A stretch of DNA of 64,000 bases from Heterodera schachtii. Lineage: Eukaryota; Nematoda; Chromadorea; Rhabditida; Heteroderidae. The stretch lies in the NCBI GenBank assembly GCA_023374025.1, contig SIJG01000180.1:90554-154553 (forward strand). Reading direction: 5' to 3'. Made by a program: the position numbers and the translations under genes. Under the pieces are notes generated by a model that did no database searches, was not told the origin of the DNA, and saw nothing but the letters and a program-made list of their open reading frames with translations. Position 1 is the stretch's first letter; each line of letters begins with the position of its first letter. This document shows positions 21,201 to 31,589 of this stretch, in pieces.

Positions 21201-23578
21201 TACTTGATGCATTTTCGGGAGCCAACTTTAATTGAAAAGAACAAAAGCGCCTAAATACTCAAAAAATTGTTTATTTATCAATTAGAAAAAATTTTTACTT
21301 TAAAAATTTTTAAAATTTTCGGAAAAATTTTGGGCCTCGTCATTCGATTTTGATTTCCTTTTTTTGCTTATGAACTCAATCCCTCCTGTAATTGTTACCA
21401 CCCATAATAAGTGGAGAAATTTTGATTCAATTCCCCCGACAAATTCTCTCCGGGATTTGATTGACATGCCATGTTAATTACCTCGTGCTCACTTTGCCAC
21501 ACATCTTCCAACATGGCATTGTTGAAGTTGGGTTGGCCCATGTAAAAGCGGAGGTTGGCCAATGTGTCCTCGTCCGTGGGGTTGGCCATCAGATGAGTGT
21601 ACGCGGCACGGACAGCCGAACGGAGGTCGCCCAACTGAAACGCACAAAGAGAGTGTTGTATTGATCAGAGAGGAGAAATTGATCAAATTCAGAGACAAAT
21701 ATTGAGGGAAAAAGTGATCAAACCCCAACAAAGCACAGAGGTGTGAGCGACTGGTGAATTGGACAAATTTCCGAAAAGCTACTCATTTTTTCAAAATAAA
21801 TAAGCCGCGTCAGAAAAGAAAATTTTGCCAGATTTTGGCAAAAAAAAATCAATTAATTTTGAGGATTTTGATTAAATTTCAGCGAATTTACTCCCACCGC
21901 CCATAAAATGGAGTTTTTTCAAAAACAAAAAAGATTTTGTACAAAAAATTGTCAAAAAATACATTTAAAAAACTTCAAAGTTTAATGAAAACTTTAAATT
22001 TTTAATGAAATTATGTGTGCACAAAATAAAAAATAAGAATCAATTTACACACTAAAATTTGGTATTTTTATATAATTTTGTGTGCTATTTTAAAGTTAAA
22101 CTAAGCACTAGTTATCACGTCGAGTACAAAAAACCCAAGTTTGTGATCAGATTTTTAATCTTTCTGGCCAAACGTAAAAATTTGATGAATTTTTTTAAAG
22201 TAAAAAATACATTTTTAATTTTACGGTGATGGCAAAAACTGGAAACACTAAGCCTGAAAGAGACACTGTAGATAAGCTACTATATAAAGAAGATACGGTA
22301 TTTTATTAACATGATCGGCTTCCATCAAAAAATATTAAAATATTAAACACCTTCCAATAGCAAAATTGGAGATAGTGAAATGGCTGGCGTCGCATCAAAA
22401 ACTCGTTAAACATTTTTGACGGGTCGCGTAAGTGAGGACGACGATCGGTGAACTTGTCCAGACGACACCTAAACGATATGAATTCAAGCCATACCATTTT
22501 TTTAATTTCTATAATTTTTTGGTCCCATTGAAATTTCGATTCCCAGAAATTTTTGTGCAAAATTCGTAGCCGCTTAATTTTAATTAAAATAATTAGGGCT
22601 TAATTTGGTCATGATTCACTGGAACAATTAACCATTGTGTATAATTTTAATTACATCATTTAGCCTTAGCGCTTAATTCTCAAATTAAGCCCCCGGATGC
22701 TTTAACTCTAATTGGTGCAATTAGTGCCATCGCTACCTTAGCATGCAAAGTGCCCGCTTTGCCTCAGTGAACATTGTGCCATCGGTGAACGCCGTCGTTT
22801 CGTCGTCATTTACAATTTGTTCGGTGTTCATTTTGTGCCGAAACTGCTCTTTACACTTTCTATAAAAAATAATTGGCCAAATCGTTGCCCTTTTGTTCAC
22901 ACAGTTGAACTTTTATAACCCAATTCTTCACTCGGGAAACCCAATTGTTCACCAATTACCCAATTGTTCATAGAATTGGTGACCTTATTTCCACTTAATT
23001 CGATTATTCACTAAGGAACTCAAACACTAATTGCTTATAAAATTTGGACCATTTTTTTCATTCGAATTTTGGCATTTTTGCCAAATTTTTCTCAAAAAAA
23101 ACATTGGCCTCGCTTCATTTCTTGCCTTCGGCACCACAATGTTTCGGCCACAAAGAAGCGAAAGTCGTCCAATGCGCGTAACAGAAACGCCACACAGTCC
23201 GACCAATTCTCGGCGGTGTACTCATTTTTGGCAAATCTGCAAGTGCCAAATTCAAATGTCGGCAGTTTAGTGGGAAAAATGAATTTTAATGCTAAGAAAT
23301 TTCTTTTTTTCCGCAAAATGAAAACTCGGTTGATCCCTAAAAGCTAATTCCGGGCCTGGATCCGAAAATCCCACCCTAATTACGGTGCCTCACTTTAAAT
23401 TGATTAAAAAACTTTTAAATTTCGAATGAATAATAAATATTTCACTATTCAATTAAAAACATTGATTTACAAACTGATAAAGTTGTTCAAATGTCAACGA
23501 CGGATCTTCATAATTGGCGTTCACTGAATGCGTGGCGAGCAGCCCAAAATGAAGTGCCAACAAAAAAGTTTTTAGCAT
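18208..23578 (-). pseudogene. Prolyl 3-hydroxylase (leprecan/CRTAP family)-like gene, about 11 exons, one frameshift
   Basis: Likely exons: 23578-23475 (signal peptide MLKTFLLALHFGLLATHSVNA), 23236-about 23110, 22843-22737, 22468-22351, 21634-21482, 20942-20758, about 20540-20411, 20025-19868, 19803-19723, 19089-18798, and a doubtful last exon ending at 18208. The order matches the two-fold TPR/CxxxC region of the P3H family: [112 protein letters not shown]. Exon 10 ([13 protein letters not shown]...LRRRIVEQF) resembles the start of the 2-oxoglutarate dioxygenase part; the iron site would be the HCD of the doubtful exon, and the rest of the domain is not found. Exon 6 has an extra base near 20821 giving TGA; exon 7 lacks a clear AG acceptor. 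Family members hydroxylate collagen proline in the ER. Either decaying or mis-sequenced. Confidence 0.7.
19390..19450 (+). other. tRNA-like relic
   Basis: GTTCAGCTGGTAGAACACCG resembles a tRNA D-arm/A box, and CGCTTAAATCCGG some 45 bases on resembles a T-arm/B box. Arms do not fold cleanly and no acceptor stem is evident, so this is at best a decayed tRNA. It lies in an intron of the P3H-like gene. Confidence 0.25.
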
Positions 23579-24212
23579 AATGCCAAAAATAAGGGAAAGT
23601 ATTTAAAATTAATTTTGCAAAACCCATTTTTCAAGGGATACTTTGATGAAATGGGAATAAAATGGGGCCAAAAGATGAGATGGTTGGGGGCATCGTCGGC
23701 TTAATCGATCGGAATGGCGGATTGTGGGAGAGAATTGAGAGGGATAATAAACCCATCAATTCTTTGGCCAGATGGACAACCAAACTTTGGCCATATGTTC
23801 GACGCTAAATCTGACACAGAATTCCTTTTTTTGAATCTGACCCTTTATTAACTAATAATTCGGGAGTTTTACTCCCAAAATTTTCGAATTTGGTATACAA
23901 TTTTTTCCAAAAACATAACTACAATTTTCGTGTCTTTGTGGGAAAATACCCTCCCTCAAAAAAAAAAAAAATACGGCTCAAGCCTCAAAAATCGAGACTA
24001 AAAAACCAGATCGAATCTATACAAATGGGAAGAACTGAAATGCGTAAAATGAAAGTACAAAGAAAACACTACAGAAATTTCTAAAAACATTAGAATTAAT
24101 TTAAAAAAACTAATTAAGTATACCTAACCAATTTTTAAAAATAAGTTTTTAAAGGATGGCGACACATATGAAAAGGGCGTAGTTGGTTCACCAAGAGGTC
24201 CGGCGGTGGAAA

Positions 24213-24362
24213 TCATTGAAGATATTCGAAATCTGTCCAATCAGTTAGTCCCGGATTCTGTCCTTTGTCCTCGCTAATTGTGATTGGTTGCCAAATTGTC
24301 AATTCTGTTTTGCCATCGAAATGCGTGTCCACTAAACATTCAAAACGGGGCGAAAGCAATGC
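24213..24362 (-). other. Orphan coding-like exon
   Basis: After a possible acceptor (CCTCAAAATAG) an open frame reads LVDTHFDGKTELTIWQPITI and ends at TGA 24213. Its mixed composition looks protein-like, unlike the surrounding AT-rich DNA. Any upstream exon would lie beyond the hAT MITE at 24416-25394. I do not recognise a family. Confidence 0.3.
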
Positions 24363-24727
24363 TATTTTGAGGCCGAGTTAAGGACGGCGAAAAATGTGAA
24401 AATGTCCATCCATACCAGGGCTGGCCGTGATTGAATTTCCAATCACGGAAATCCGTGAGCCGTGATCACGGGGCTTCCAAAAAAATCCGTGAGCCGTGAA
24501 CCGTGATCACGGCACCCCAAAAACCCCGTGATTCCCGTGATCCGTGATCCGTGATTATAAAAAAAAATTTTCTAATGATTTTTTTTATTTAAATTTATTT
24601 TAAAAAACGAAATTTATTCGCTGGAAAAATTCCCAAAAGATATTTTAAAGAAACCAAACCATATAGGTAAATGTTTTTTTTTGCGGTGTGCTTTTTCCAA
24701 AAAACTTCGAGTACAGGGGGGAACAGA

Positions 24728-24749
24728 GGTGGTGCCAATAGGTGCCGCC
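24728..24749 (+). repeat. GC hairpin repeat, copy 3
   Basis: GGTGGTGCC / GGTGCCGCC around an AATA loop. Several bases differ from other copies, yet every stem position still pairs if G-U pairs are allowed. Confidence 0.6.
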
Positions 24750-24896
24750 GTGAAAATTTTTTTTATTTTTAATGCGATTTGTTAGCAGATTTTTTCCAAA
24801 AATGAACAAATTTACGTTTTTGAACCAATGGAAAATAAAGGGCTATTTTTTGCCATTTGGGGTCAAAGTTTCAAAAAAATAAGGTAAAATGGGGGT

Positions 24897-24922
24897 CCGG
24901 CGGTGCCGATAGGCGCCGCCGT
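24897..24922 (+). repeat. GC hairpin repeat, copy 4
   Basis: CCGGCGGTGCC / GGCGCCGCC around a GATA loop; downstream ATTTATTAACAGATTTTGTCC is shared with copies 1-3. Confidence 0.7.
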
Positions 24923-25100
24923 GAAAAATTTTGAATTTTTGAGTGAATTTATTAACAGATTTTGTCCAAAAAATATCCAATCATTTATTAATTTATGGGT
25001 TTTATGCTGTTTTAAAAAATAACGAAAAATAATTTTAATGTAAAAGAGTTTATTTTAATTAAATTTCAATTAAACTAATTTAAAAAATTATGAAAAATGT

Positions 25101-25172
25101 ACTGTCCCAAAGGGAAATTGAACCCAAGGGACAAACAATGGAAGACAAAAGGCTTAACCACTAGACTAATAT
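25101..25172 (-). repeat. tRNA-like (SINE-type) segment
   Basis: On the minus strand AGTCTAGTGGTTAAGCC matches a tRNA A box and TTGGGTTCAATTTCC a B box at normal spacing. No matching acceptor stem closes it. A related segment with the same upstream CT/A-rich leader lies at 30677-30745, so this looks like a tRNA-derived SINE rather than a working tRNA. Confidence 0.5.
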
Positions 25173-25439
25173 ATACACAGATACTTGCTCAACAAAAATG
25201 AATTTATTTATTTAATTTTTTCTCAAAAACTTTCTCTCTTCACACCAATTTCCTATTTTCGTCTCAATAAAAATTCCTTATATAAAATGCCAATCACGGA
25301 TCAAAATCACGGAAAAATTGAAAAAATCCGTGAGCCGTGATCCGTGATCACGGCACCCCAAAACCCCCGTGATCCGTGATCACGGCCAGCCCTGATCCAT
25401 ACGTTGTTGGCCAAATTATTTTTTAAATGAGATCATTTT

Positions 25440-25790
25440 GTAGTTTAATGGGCCCGATGAAAAACAAAATATAAGGGAGGGGGGGGGGCCTAGATCAAAT
25501 GAATTAAAAAATCCCTTTTCCCCTGGGGCTTTTCTTCGGGCTCATTAAACTGCAAAAGTGACGAAAGCCTTGCAATTAAAAAGAATTCCTCACATTTTCC
25601 TTAAACGTCGTTTCATTTTATGTGAATTAGAAGCAGCACACTTTTGTCGTAAGATTAGTTTGCCAAAAAATATAAAAAATATTGATAAAAGTTAAAGCTT
25701 GCCTAAATATTTAGCAATAAAATTTTAAAAATACTTTTGTAAATATGTATATACAAAATTTTTATATTTATGTCTATTGACGTTAAAAAA
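25440..25790 (+). repeat. Duplicated segment; empty-site paralog of the young Ty3 target
   Basis: This segment is nearly the same as 47420-47610 joined to 52876-53040. At the point where the other copy carries the retroelement, this one reads CGTAAGATTAGTTTGCC without insertion. It starts with a poly-G run and has no coding content that I can see. Confidence 0.75.
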
Positions 25791-25912
25791 AATTTTGGAC
25801 TAAAATTATTTTTTTTTTTGTACATTCTCCACAAAACAAAGGTGTATAAAAATATTAAATACAAAAAAAATTCCAGCCAAAGTCAGTTCCGTGCGGTGAT
25901 CTCGACCGTGGT

Positions 25913-26771
25913 GCGACTTTTGGGGATTTGCAACTTGGGGACCCGACATTTGGGGACCCGACTTTTAGGGACCCGACATTTGGGGATCGAACGTCATTTG
26001 GGGATCCGACACTTAGGGAACCCGACATTTGGGGACCCGACATTTGGGGATTTTAATAAAACAAAAAAATATTAAAAAATTTAATTTTATATCAAAAATT
26101 AGCCAAATTTACGTCTGCTTTAGCCAGAGTTAATTCAATAGCAAGAAAAGACAAAATAATATTTTTTTAAAAATTAATGCTGTTTCCGGACTCACCGCAA
26201 GGAAATAGCATAATTTTGAGCCCATACTAACCACAACACAATAGACAAAGCACAATACATTTTTTTATGTACAGTACACCCCTTTTCAATTTTTTTTAAA
26301 CGCCTTTCCCAAGGGCCAATGGGAACACAAATTCGTTAAGGGCATTCGGAAAAGTTCCAGACAGCTTTTCTGTCTAATTGCATACAGAAAAAAATGCCGA
26401 GATCATCTTTTCTGTTTTGAGTGACTTTGTGCGGAGCTTTAAATTCATTTTGTAACAAATTTTTTTTTTTTCGTGACTCACTTGCAAAGCAAATCTCATT
26501 CCGGAAACAGAGTTATTTAAAAAAATTTATTTTGTTTTTCTTGCAATGCAATGGAATTATCTGTATCTAATTTTGGACATAAATTAAATTTTTTAATATT
26601 TTTTTGTTTTATTAAAATCCCCAAATGTCGGGTTCCCTAAGTGTCGGATCCCCAAATGACCTTCGGTCCCCAAATGTCGGATCCCTAAAAGTCGGGTCCC
26701 CAAATGTCGGATCCCTAAAAGTCGGGTCCCCAAATGTCGGGTCCCCAAGTTGCAAATCCCTAAAAGTCGGG
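25913..26771. mobile_element. Fold-back element with arms of 15-bp tandem repeats
   Basis: The left arm (25913-26100) and right arm (26566-26771) are inverted copies, each containing a run of about ten units of the type GACCCGACATTTGGG, then an AT-rich block. The centre (GCTGTTTCCGGACTCACC... and its partial inverse CATTCCGGAAACAG) also folds. A single-armed relative lies at 38957-39152. Peptides such as repeated L-G-T-R-H read from this run are artefacts of the repeat. Confidence 0.75.
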
Positions 26772-27532
26772 TAACCATCTCGACAGTGTTGGTTTCGACT
26801 GTGATTGATTTCGACAGTAAAGTTTATATTTTTTTAAAACTTATTCTAATGGTATGTCTTGTTAAATTTTGAAAATTAAAATGATAAGCACAGGCTCTTA
26901 TATAATAAATTTTGTAAATGCAAATTGTATATTCATATAAATTCATGTGTACAATAAATCATGTAGAAAATTAATTAAAAAGTACTATCGAAATCAATCA
27001 CTGTCGAAAACACCTGGTACGGAACAGACTGTTGAATTGAAATAAAAACATCATCAGAACAATTTTCGTCAAGCTAATTAATGAATAATAAAAACATATT
27101 TTTATTTTTTATTTTAAATAATTTCATTTTGCCATATTATGAGTTCATCAAAGGATGCCAAATTTGCTGGATAATCACCTCAAGCCGAGACAAGTTCATA
27201 TTTTAAAATTATAGGTAAATATAAGCATTTTAAATGCAAAAAATTAAATTTCATGAATGGTATGTCAGCACAATTTTTTTTTATAACAATGGTTGTAAGT
27301 TGTATGGATTAAAACGCAAACGCAACTTTTAATAATTTTAATTCTTTACTTAGCCCTTGGGAAAGACTTTTTTTTTAAATTGGAAAGAAGTGTACTGTAC
27401 ATAAAAAATATATTGTGATTTGTCTAAATATTTGTCTAATTGATGATATATGCGGCCATGGCTGCAGCGAAGAGCACGACAAGGAGGAGAAGCAGCAGAA
27501 GAAAATGAAGCTGACCAAAGGACATGGAGGAG
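26772..27532. other. AT-rich stretch without recognised gene
   Basis: No convincing frame. GATTTCGACAGT-type words flank the fold-back element on both sides. An Arg/Ser-rich short frame near 27459 was not accepted as a gene. Confidence 0.4.
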
Positions 27533-27922
27533 CAAGGGCATAGGCAGGGGGGGGGGCTGAGGGGGCTAAAGCCCCCCCCCCCCCGAAACCCAAAAAATTT
27601 AAAAAATTTCAGTAAATTTTTTGAAATTTTAAGCAATTTTCTTAATAAAACTGCATTAAAATACTTAAAAATTTTCCCGGCGGCGCCTATCGGCACCGCC
27701 GGACCCCCATTTTACCATATTTTTGAAAAATAGAGGCCAAAATGGCAAAAAACATTAATTTTTTGGCGAAAAATTTTGTAAAATACACCCGATAATTCGG
27801 GATTTCAAAAAAACCAAAAAAACACCCCTAAAAACCCGATTTAAAAAAGAAAAATACATCCCTAAAGATCGAATTTTTTGCTTCAGCCCTCCCCCAAAGC
27901 GAAGGGTTTGGCTACGCCCTTG
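27533..27922. mobile_element. hAT-type MITE with 8-bp TSD (TGGAGGAG)
   Basis: The 390-bp element begins CAAGGGCATAGGC and ends GGCTACGCCCTTG, flanked by perfect TGGAGGAG repeats (27525-27532 and 27923-27930). It contains poly-G/poly-C runs and hairpin repeat copy 5 (27677-27702, minus orientation). This shows the hairpin family can travel inside hAT-type MITEs. Confidence 0.85.
27677..27702 (-). repeat. GC hairpin repeat, copy 5
   Basis: Minus strand: CCGGCGGTGCC GATA GGCGCCGCCGG, perfect stem apart from one G-T wobble. Confidence 0.75.
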
Positions 27923-28586
27923 TGGAGGAGGCGGAGGAGAACGGAGGACGGCAATGAAGCTGCTGTCTAGGATTTTGAAGGCATGAAATTAATTTCAGAT
28001 GAAAAATATAAAATAAAGCTAAAATATTAATTTTGAATAAAATGGGTAAAAAAAACAAATATTTTTGGCATAAATTTCCTAATTTTAGAAAGTAAAATTA
28101 TCTATTATTATGATTGAGAAAATGCCCAATGTTTTTTTTTTAAATTTCGGTCCTTATTGTTAGTTTTTGACCTATTCTGCACTTTTTTTCAACTGATCAG
28201 CCAATCGTTCCGTCTCATTTTTCGCGGCTTTTAGCGTACTGTCCAATTGTTCCATTATTATATTTTAATTTTTTAGTTTAAAATTTTCTAAAAAGAGTGG
28301 AAAGTCCAGATTTTCTTTTATCCATTTCAGTTGTAAAATTTGAATTTTGAAAAAACAGCTTGCACCAAAGCGGGCACTTTCCTTGAATGGCAAGGATGCC
28401 CTTGAAAAATTATTATTTTTTAATATTAAAATAAAAAAATAAACGATTGTTTGGTTTGTGTGTAATGAACGAACAGATTGGAGAATGAATGAATATATTT
28501 GGATGGAAACATTTTCAGTTTTTTTTGTAGTTTAAAATATCATTTCGTCCCATCCTCCTCCTTCAACTTGTTGCTGTTTGTGCTGT

Positions 28587-29429
28587 TCAACGACGGCGTT
28601 TGTTCTCCGCGTCCTTTTTGTCCTTCAAAAGAATGAGCACGTAGCGGAAGATGTTGGCAAGGTCTTGGAACAGCAGGACCTGAAAGTTGAGCAGAACTTA
28701 ACAAATGAAATGGTCATTTATTATTGGTTGGGGAGGGGGAGAACATACATGGAAAGGGGGGGGGGCAACCGAAATTTTTGCGAAGGGGTCTCGGCCATGT
28801 AAATCGAACTTTTTTTTTTTTGCTTTTCAAAGCCTCCTTTTCGCGGCGCGTTTTTTCCAAAATTTTTGGGGAACAAGGGGGGTCCGGCGGTGGCGATAGG
28901 CGCCGGAGGGGAAAATTTTTAAAATTTGAGTGCCATTTTTGCCTAAAAAAGGACAGAAATTTGAGATTTTGGGCTAATTTTTAAGAAAAGAAAAAAGGTT
29001 TGTTTTTTGGGGTCCGGCGGTGCCTATAAAAAATTGAGAATTTCTAACGAATTCAGTGATGTAATTCAGAGGCTCAAAAAATTTCGGAAACCTTGGTTCC
29101 GACGCCAAATGTTATAATTCGGTCTCTGAGCTAATTGTAAGCACTCCTAGCCCTCCTGGGGATGGTCCCAGGAGGAAGGTATGAATTATTGTGAAAATTT
29201 TCTTTTTCCCATCGATAAGAATTCTTAATAAATTGAAAATGAACATATGTCACGCATGGTTATAATGTGTACCATTGCCAATTTTACCGTGTGTCAAATG
29301 TAGTCGTTGCCACCACGGAGGCATCTCTCCACAATCAGCTGAGTGTCGTAGAGCACAAATGCCGAATTGACGGCCAAACCGGCCCAGAGCATGAACGAAC
29401 GGACGAACGGAGTGTACGGGGCCAAAAGC
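28587..29429 (-). pseudogene. Bax inhibitor-1 (TMBIM6-like), 3' exons, inverted relative to the 5' exons
   Basis: Exon 29429 to about 29290 reads LLAPYTPFVRSFMLWAGLAV...FVLYDTQLIVERCLRGGNDYI and then meets TGA where the family keeps Trp of the DYIWH motif. After a donor (ACG|gtaaaa) the last exon, 28679-28587, reads LFQDLANIFRYVLILLKDKK and ends in a basic KRRR tail and stop. Both match the C-terminal half of Bax inhibitor-1, a multi-pass ER membrane protein that restrains cell death and calcium release. The 5' exons of the same gene lie on the opposite strand at 31.6-32.9 kb. The exon covering the loop after YLHLGG is not found. The gene is split by inversion and cannot make the normal protein as assembled. 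Confidence 0.8.
28884..28906 (+). repeat. GC hairpin repeat, copy 6 (imperfect)
   Basis: CCGGCGGTGGCGATAGGCGCCGG; the stem is broken by a C-to-G change. A half copy without the second arm lies at 29012-29025. Confidence 0.5.
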
Positions 29430-29607
29430 CTAAAAAATAACAAAATTATGATTCCCGAATTCAAAAAGCTAAAATTTTCGCTCCTCCTAGCAACTTTTAC
29501 TCAATTTTGCGGACCAATTCCGGAAAAAGTATGGTCACCCCACCTCATTTTTGTGCACGTACCAACATTTTATTTAACTAGCCCCATCGAAATGAAAAGA
29601 GAAAAGG

Positions 29608-29921
29608 GCAATTTTTTAAAAATTTTTAACCAAATTTCTTAACAAATGCATTAAAACAAAAAAATTTTCTCGGCGGCGCCTGTCGGCACCACCGGACCTC
29701 TATTTTAACTTAATTTTTGAACCTTGAACCCCAAAAGTGCAAAAATATAGTCATTTTTTGGCGCAAAGCAGCTATTTTTGCTGTCAGGCGCCGACAATTT
29801 TATTTTGCCGAGTTTTTGAAAAAGACGTGCCACAAAACGCACCACCAAACACACAAATTTGCTAGAATTTTCTTTGTCACAAACCTCCCAAGTGAAGGTA
29901 TTTGGTCGAATCGGCGTACAA
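29608..29921 (-). repeat. Left copy of the 315-bp inverted repeat bounding the BI-1 inversion
   Basis: Read on the minus strand this matches 32892-33206 over its whole length with few differences. It begins in the middle of the Bax inhibitor-1 exon ending YLHLGG, crosses the donor site, includes hairpin copy at 29670-29695 and ends TAAAAAATTGC. It is a piece of the BI-1 gene present in both orientations. Confidence 0.85.
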
Positions 29922-30106
29922 GTTCAGAAGCTCAACAATCGGTGCCACAGTTCACCTAGGAGACCTGCTGCGGATATCGGTACGATCAGGCAGGAGATTC
30001 AAATAGCTTCCCTCGCATTTTCAAGGGCCGTCTGAATCGCACGAGATCCCTATCTCAGGCTGAGCCACTTCCAGGTACGCACACCTAATTTTATAATAAG
30101 GAAATT

Positions 30107-30469
30107 TCAAAAAAGTTTATGGAGGAACTTACAACACTTTGGAGGGCAACGGCAACACCAGCAGACAATCACTGCAATGACCACTGCAATGATCACCACC
30201 GCCAGCAGCACGCCCACGATCGATTTCCATGATGTTTCATTTGGAGTTGTTGGTTTGGCAGAGGTTCCAATTTTTGGGGGAGTCGGTGTTGCTTCTGCTG
30301 TTGGTGGAGGCGGTGGTGTTGGGTCGTCGTAAAATTGCAAAGGGACCAATTTCGGGTGCCATTCTTCGTTGAGGAGCTCCTCAACAGTCCCTTCTGAAGC
30401 TGCTGAGGCAGCAGGCCAACACATGTAGAAGAGAAGAAAAAACAAAAGCAAATTGAAAAAATTTGGCAT
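30107..30469 (-). CDS. Small secreted-pathway single-pass membrane protein, Cys-rich tail
   Basis: The 120-residue frame starts with a signal peptide (NLLLFFLLFYMCWPAASAA), then an acidic segment (EELLNEEWHPK), a Pro/Thr-rich stem, a transmembrane helix (VGVLLAVVIIAVVIAVIV) and a short tail CWCCRCPPKCCKFLHKLF. Start ATG at 30469, preceded by poly-T/A. Two other copies in the window (42.17 and 53.45 kb) keep the stem, and one keeps the tail, so it belongs to a local gene family. The Cys cluster beside the membrane suggests palmitoylation or metal binding, which is inference. It lies inside the BI-1 inversion. I recognise no named family. Confidence 0.65.
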   Translation of the reverse strand: MPNFFNLLLFFLLFYMCWPAASAASEGTVEELLNEEWHPKLVPLQFYDDPTPPPPPTAEATPTPPKIGTSAKPTTPNETSWKSIVGVLLAVVIIAVVIAVIVCWCCRCPPKCCKFLHKLF

Positions 30470-30676
30470 GTCAATTTTTTTTTTCTAAAATTAACAACCA
30501 ATTAGACTTGGGATTGGTTTAAATTCATATTGCAAATTTGGCTCTATTGCAGTTAACATAATCAAAAAAAAGGCACGAACATAAAATAAATGAAAAAAAA
30601 ATTTTAAGTTGAAATATTTTTTATTAATTAAGTTCAATTAAAATAAATGGTAAAGAAAATATAAAAAAATTTCTTT

Positions 30677-30745
30677 TCCATCGAGGAATTGAACCCAAGA
30701 GCAGACCACCGAAGGTCAGAAGGTTTAGCCACTACACCACATAAG
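30677..30745 (-). repeat. tRNA-like (SINE-type) segment, second copy
   Basis: On the minus strand GTGTAGTGGCTAAACC (A box) and TTGGGTTCAATTCC (B box) are at normal spacing. Together with the upstream TTTGAGAAAAAA/AATTAAAT leader it matches the segment at 25101-25172. Confidence 0.5.
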
Positions 30746-30869
30746 ATCACGAAGGAACACTTTAAATGAAATAAATAATTTAATTTTTTTTTTCTCAAAA
30801 ATTTCTCCTTCTCACCAATTCCCTTCTCATTTCTCACCCAGACCCCCATTCTTACCAGTGCTTATTTAG

Positions 30870-31010
30870 TCCCGCCGGGACCGGGACTGGCAAAACCGGG
30901 ACCGGGATTTCTGTTTTTCCAAAAACCGGGACCGGGACCGGGACCTGAAAAAACCGGGATTTCCCGCCCCGGTCCCGGTCCCGGTCCCGGTCCCGCTCAA
31001 CTCTAGTATC
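30870..31010. repeat. CCGGGACCGGGA simple palindromic repeat
   Basis: Arrays of ACCGGG and its inverse CCCGGT face each other, like the ends of the MITE at 8507-9351. No target duplication is visible, so it is either a damaged MITE or its internal part. Confidence 0.55.
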
Positions 31011-31351
31011 TCAATTAAGCATTCACAAAAGTTCTCTATTAGTCTAGAAAAATTTAAAATTTAAGTTTCAAAAAAGTTATGGCATGAAAACTTCAAAAAA
31101 CTGGTTTTCTAAACATAAAGAAGGTTAAATGGTAGTTTTAAGCGATTTTATGGTGTTAGCTAGGATTTGTGGGATTCTGATCATTCAAATTCGCTAAATA
31201 TAAAGTAAAACTTTCAAAAATTGCTAAATATAGTGAAAAAAATATGTATACAGCTAAAATTTACTCCATTTTAGTGAAGACCCAACCCGAAAGGCAAAAT
31301 TTTCTTGCCTAAATCCAAAACTTAATAGACATTACGTTCATTTGTAAATAT

Positions 31352-31511
31352 TAGAGAGCGGTAAAAAAATTTTTCCGGGAACGTGAAAACGAAAATGAAC
31401 GTGGCGGGATTCCCGCCTTTTTCCCGTTTCCGTAAAAACCCCATCAGGCAAAAAAGACGGGAACGGGATTCCCGTATTTTCCCGCGGGGTTCCCGTTCCC
31501 GCCGGTCTCTA
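31352..31511. mobile_element. 160-bp hAT-type MITE with 8-bp TSD (GTAAATAT)
   Basis: Ends TAGAGAGCGG and CCGGTCTCTA with perfect flanking repeats GTAAATAT (31344-31351, 31512-31519). The same end type as the element at 8507-9351 but much shorter; the interior is GGGATTCCCG-type palindromes. Confidence 0.85.
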
Positions 31512-31589
31512 GTAAATATGAAACATAAGTAAATGCATAATGAAATTTCAGAGATACATTGTGTGATTGTTATACGATTCCATTCCAAA

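Larger units (their letters stand above)
24416..25394. mobile_element. hAT-type MITE with CAGGGCTGGCC ends and 8-bp TSD (ATCCATAC)
   Basis: The 979-bp element begins CAGGGCTGGCCGTGATT and ends with the inverse ATCACGGCCAGCCCTG. Perfect direct repeats ATCCATAC flank it (24408-24415 and 25395-25402). Subterminal regions are tandem CCGTGATCACGG / CGTGAGCCGTGATC words. It contains two GC hairpin repeats and a tRNA-like segment, so it has taken up other repeats. No transposase. Confidence 0.9.

Noticed and set aside
25855..26778. Repetitive L-G-T-R-H-L-G peptides
   Set aside because: Translation of the 15-bp tandem repeat, whose length is a multiple of three.
27459..27509. Short Ala/Arg/Ser-rich frame next to the MITE at 27533
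   Set aside because: Ends after 16 codons; likely chance in GC-richer DNA.
28172..28255. 27-codon minus-strand frame MEQLDSTLKAAKNETERLAD
   Set aside because: Helical and charged but too short, with no splice partners, to call a gene.
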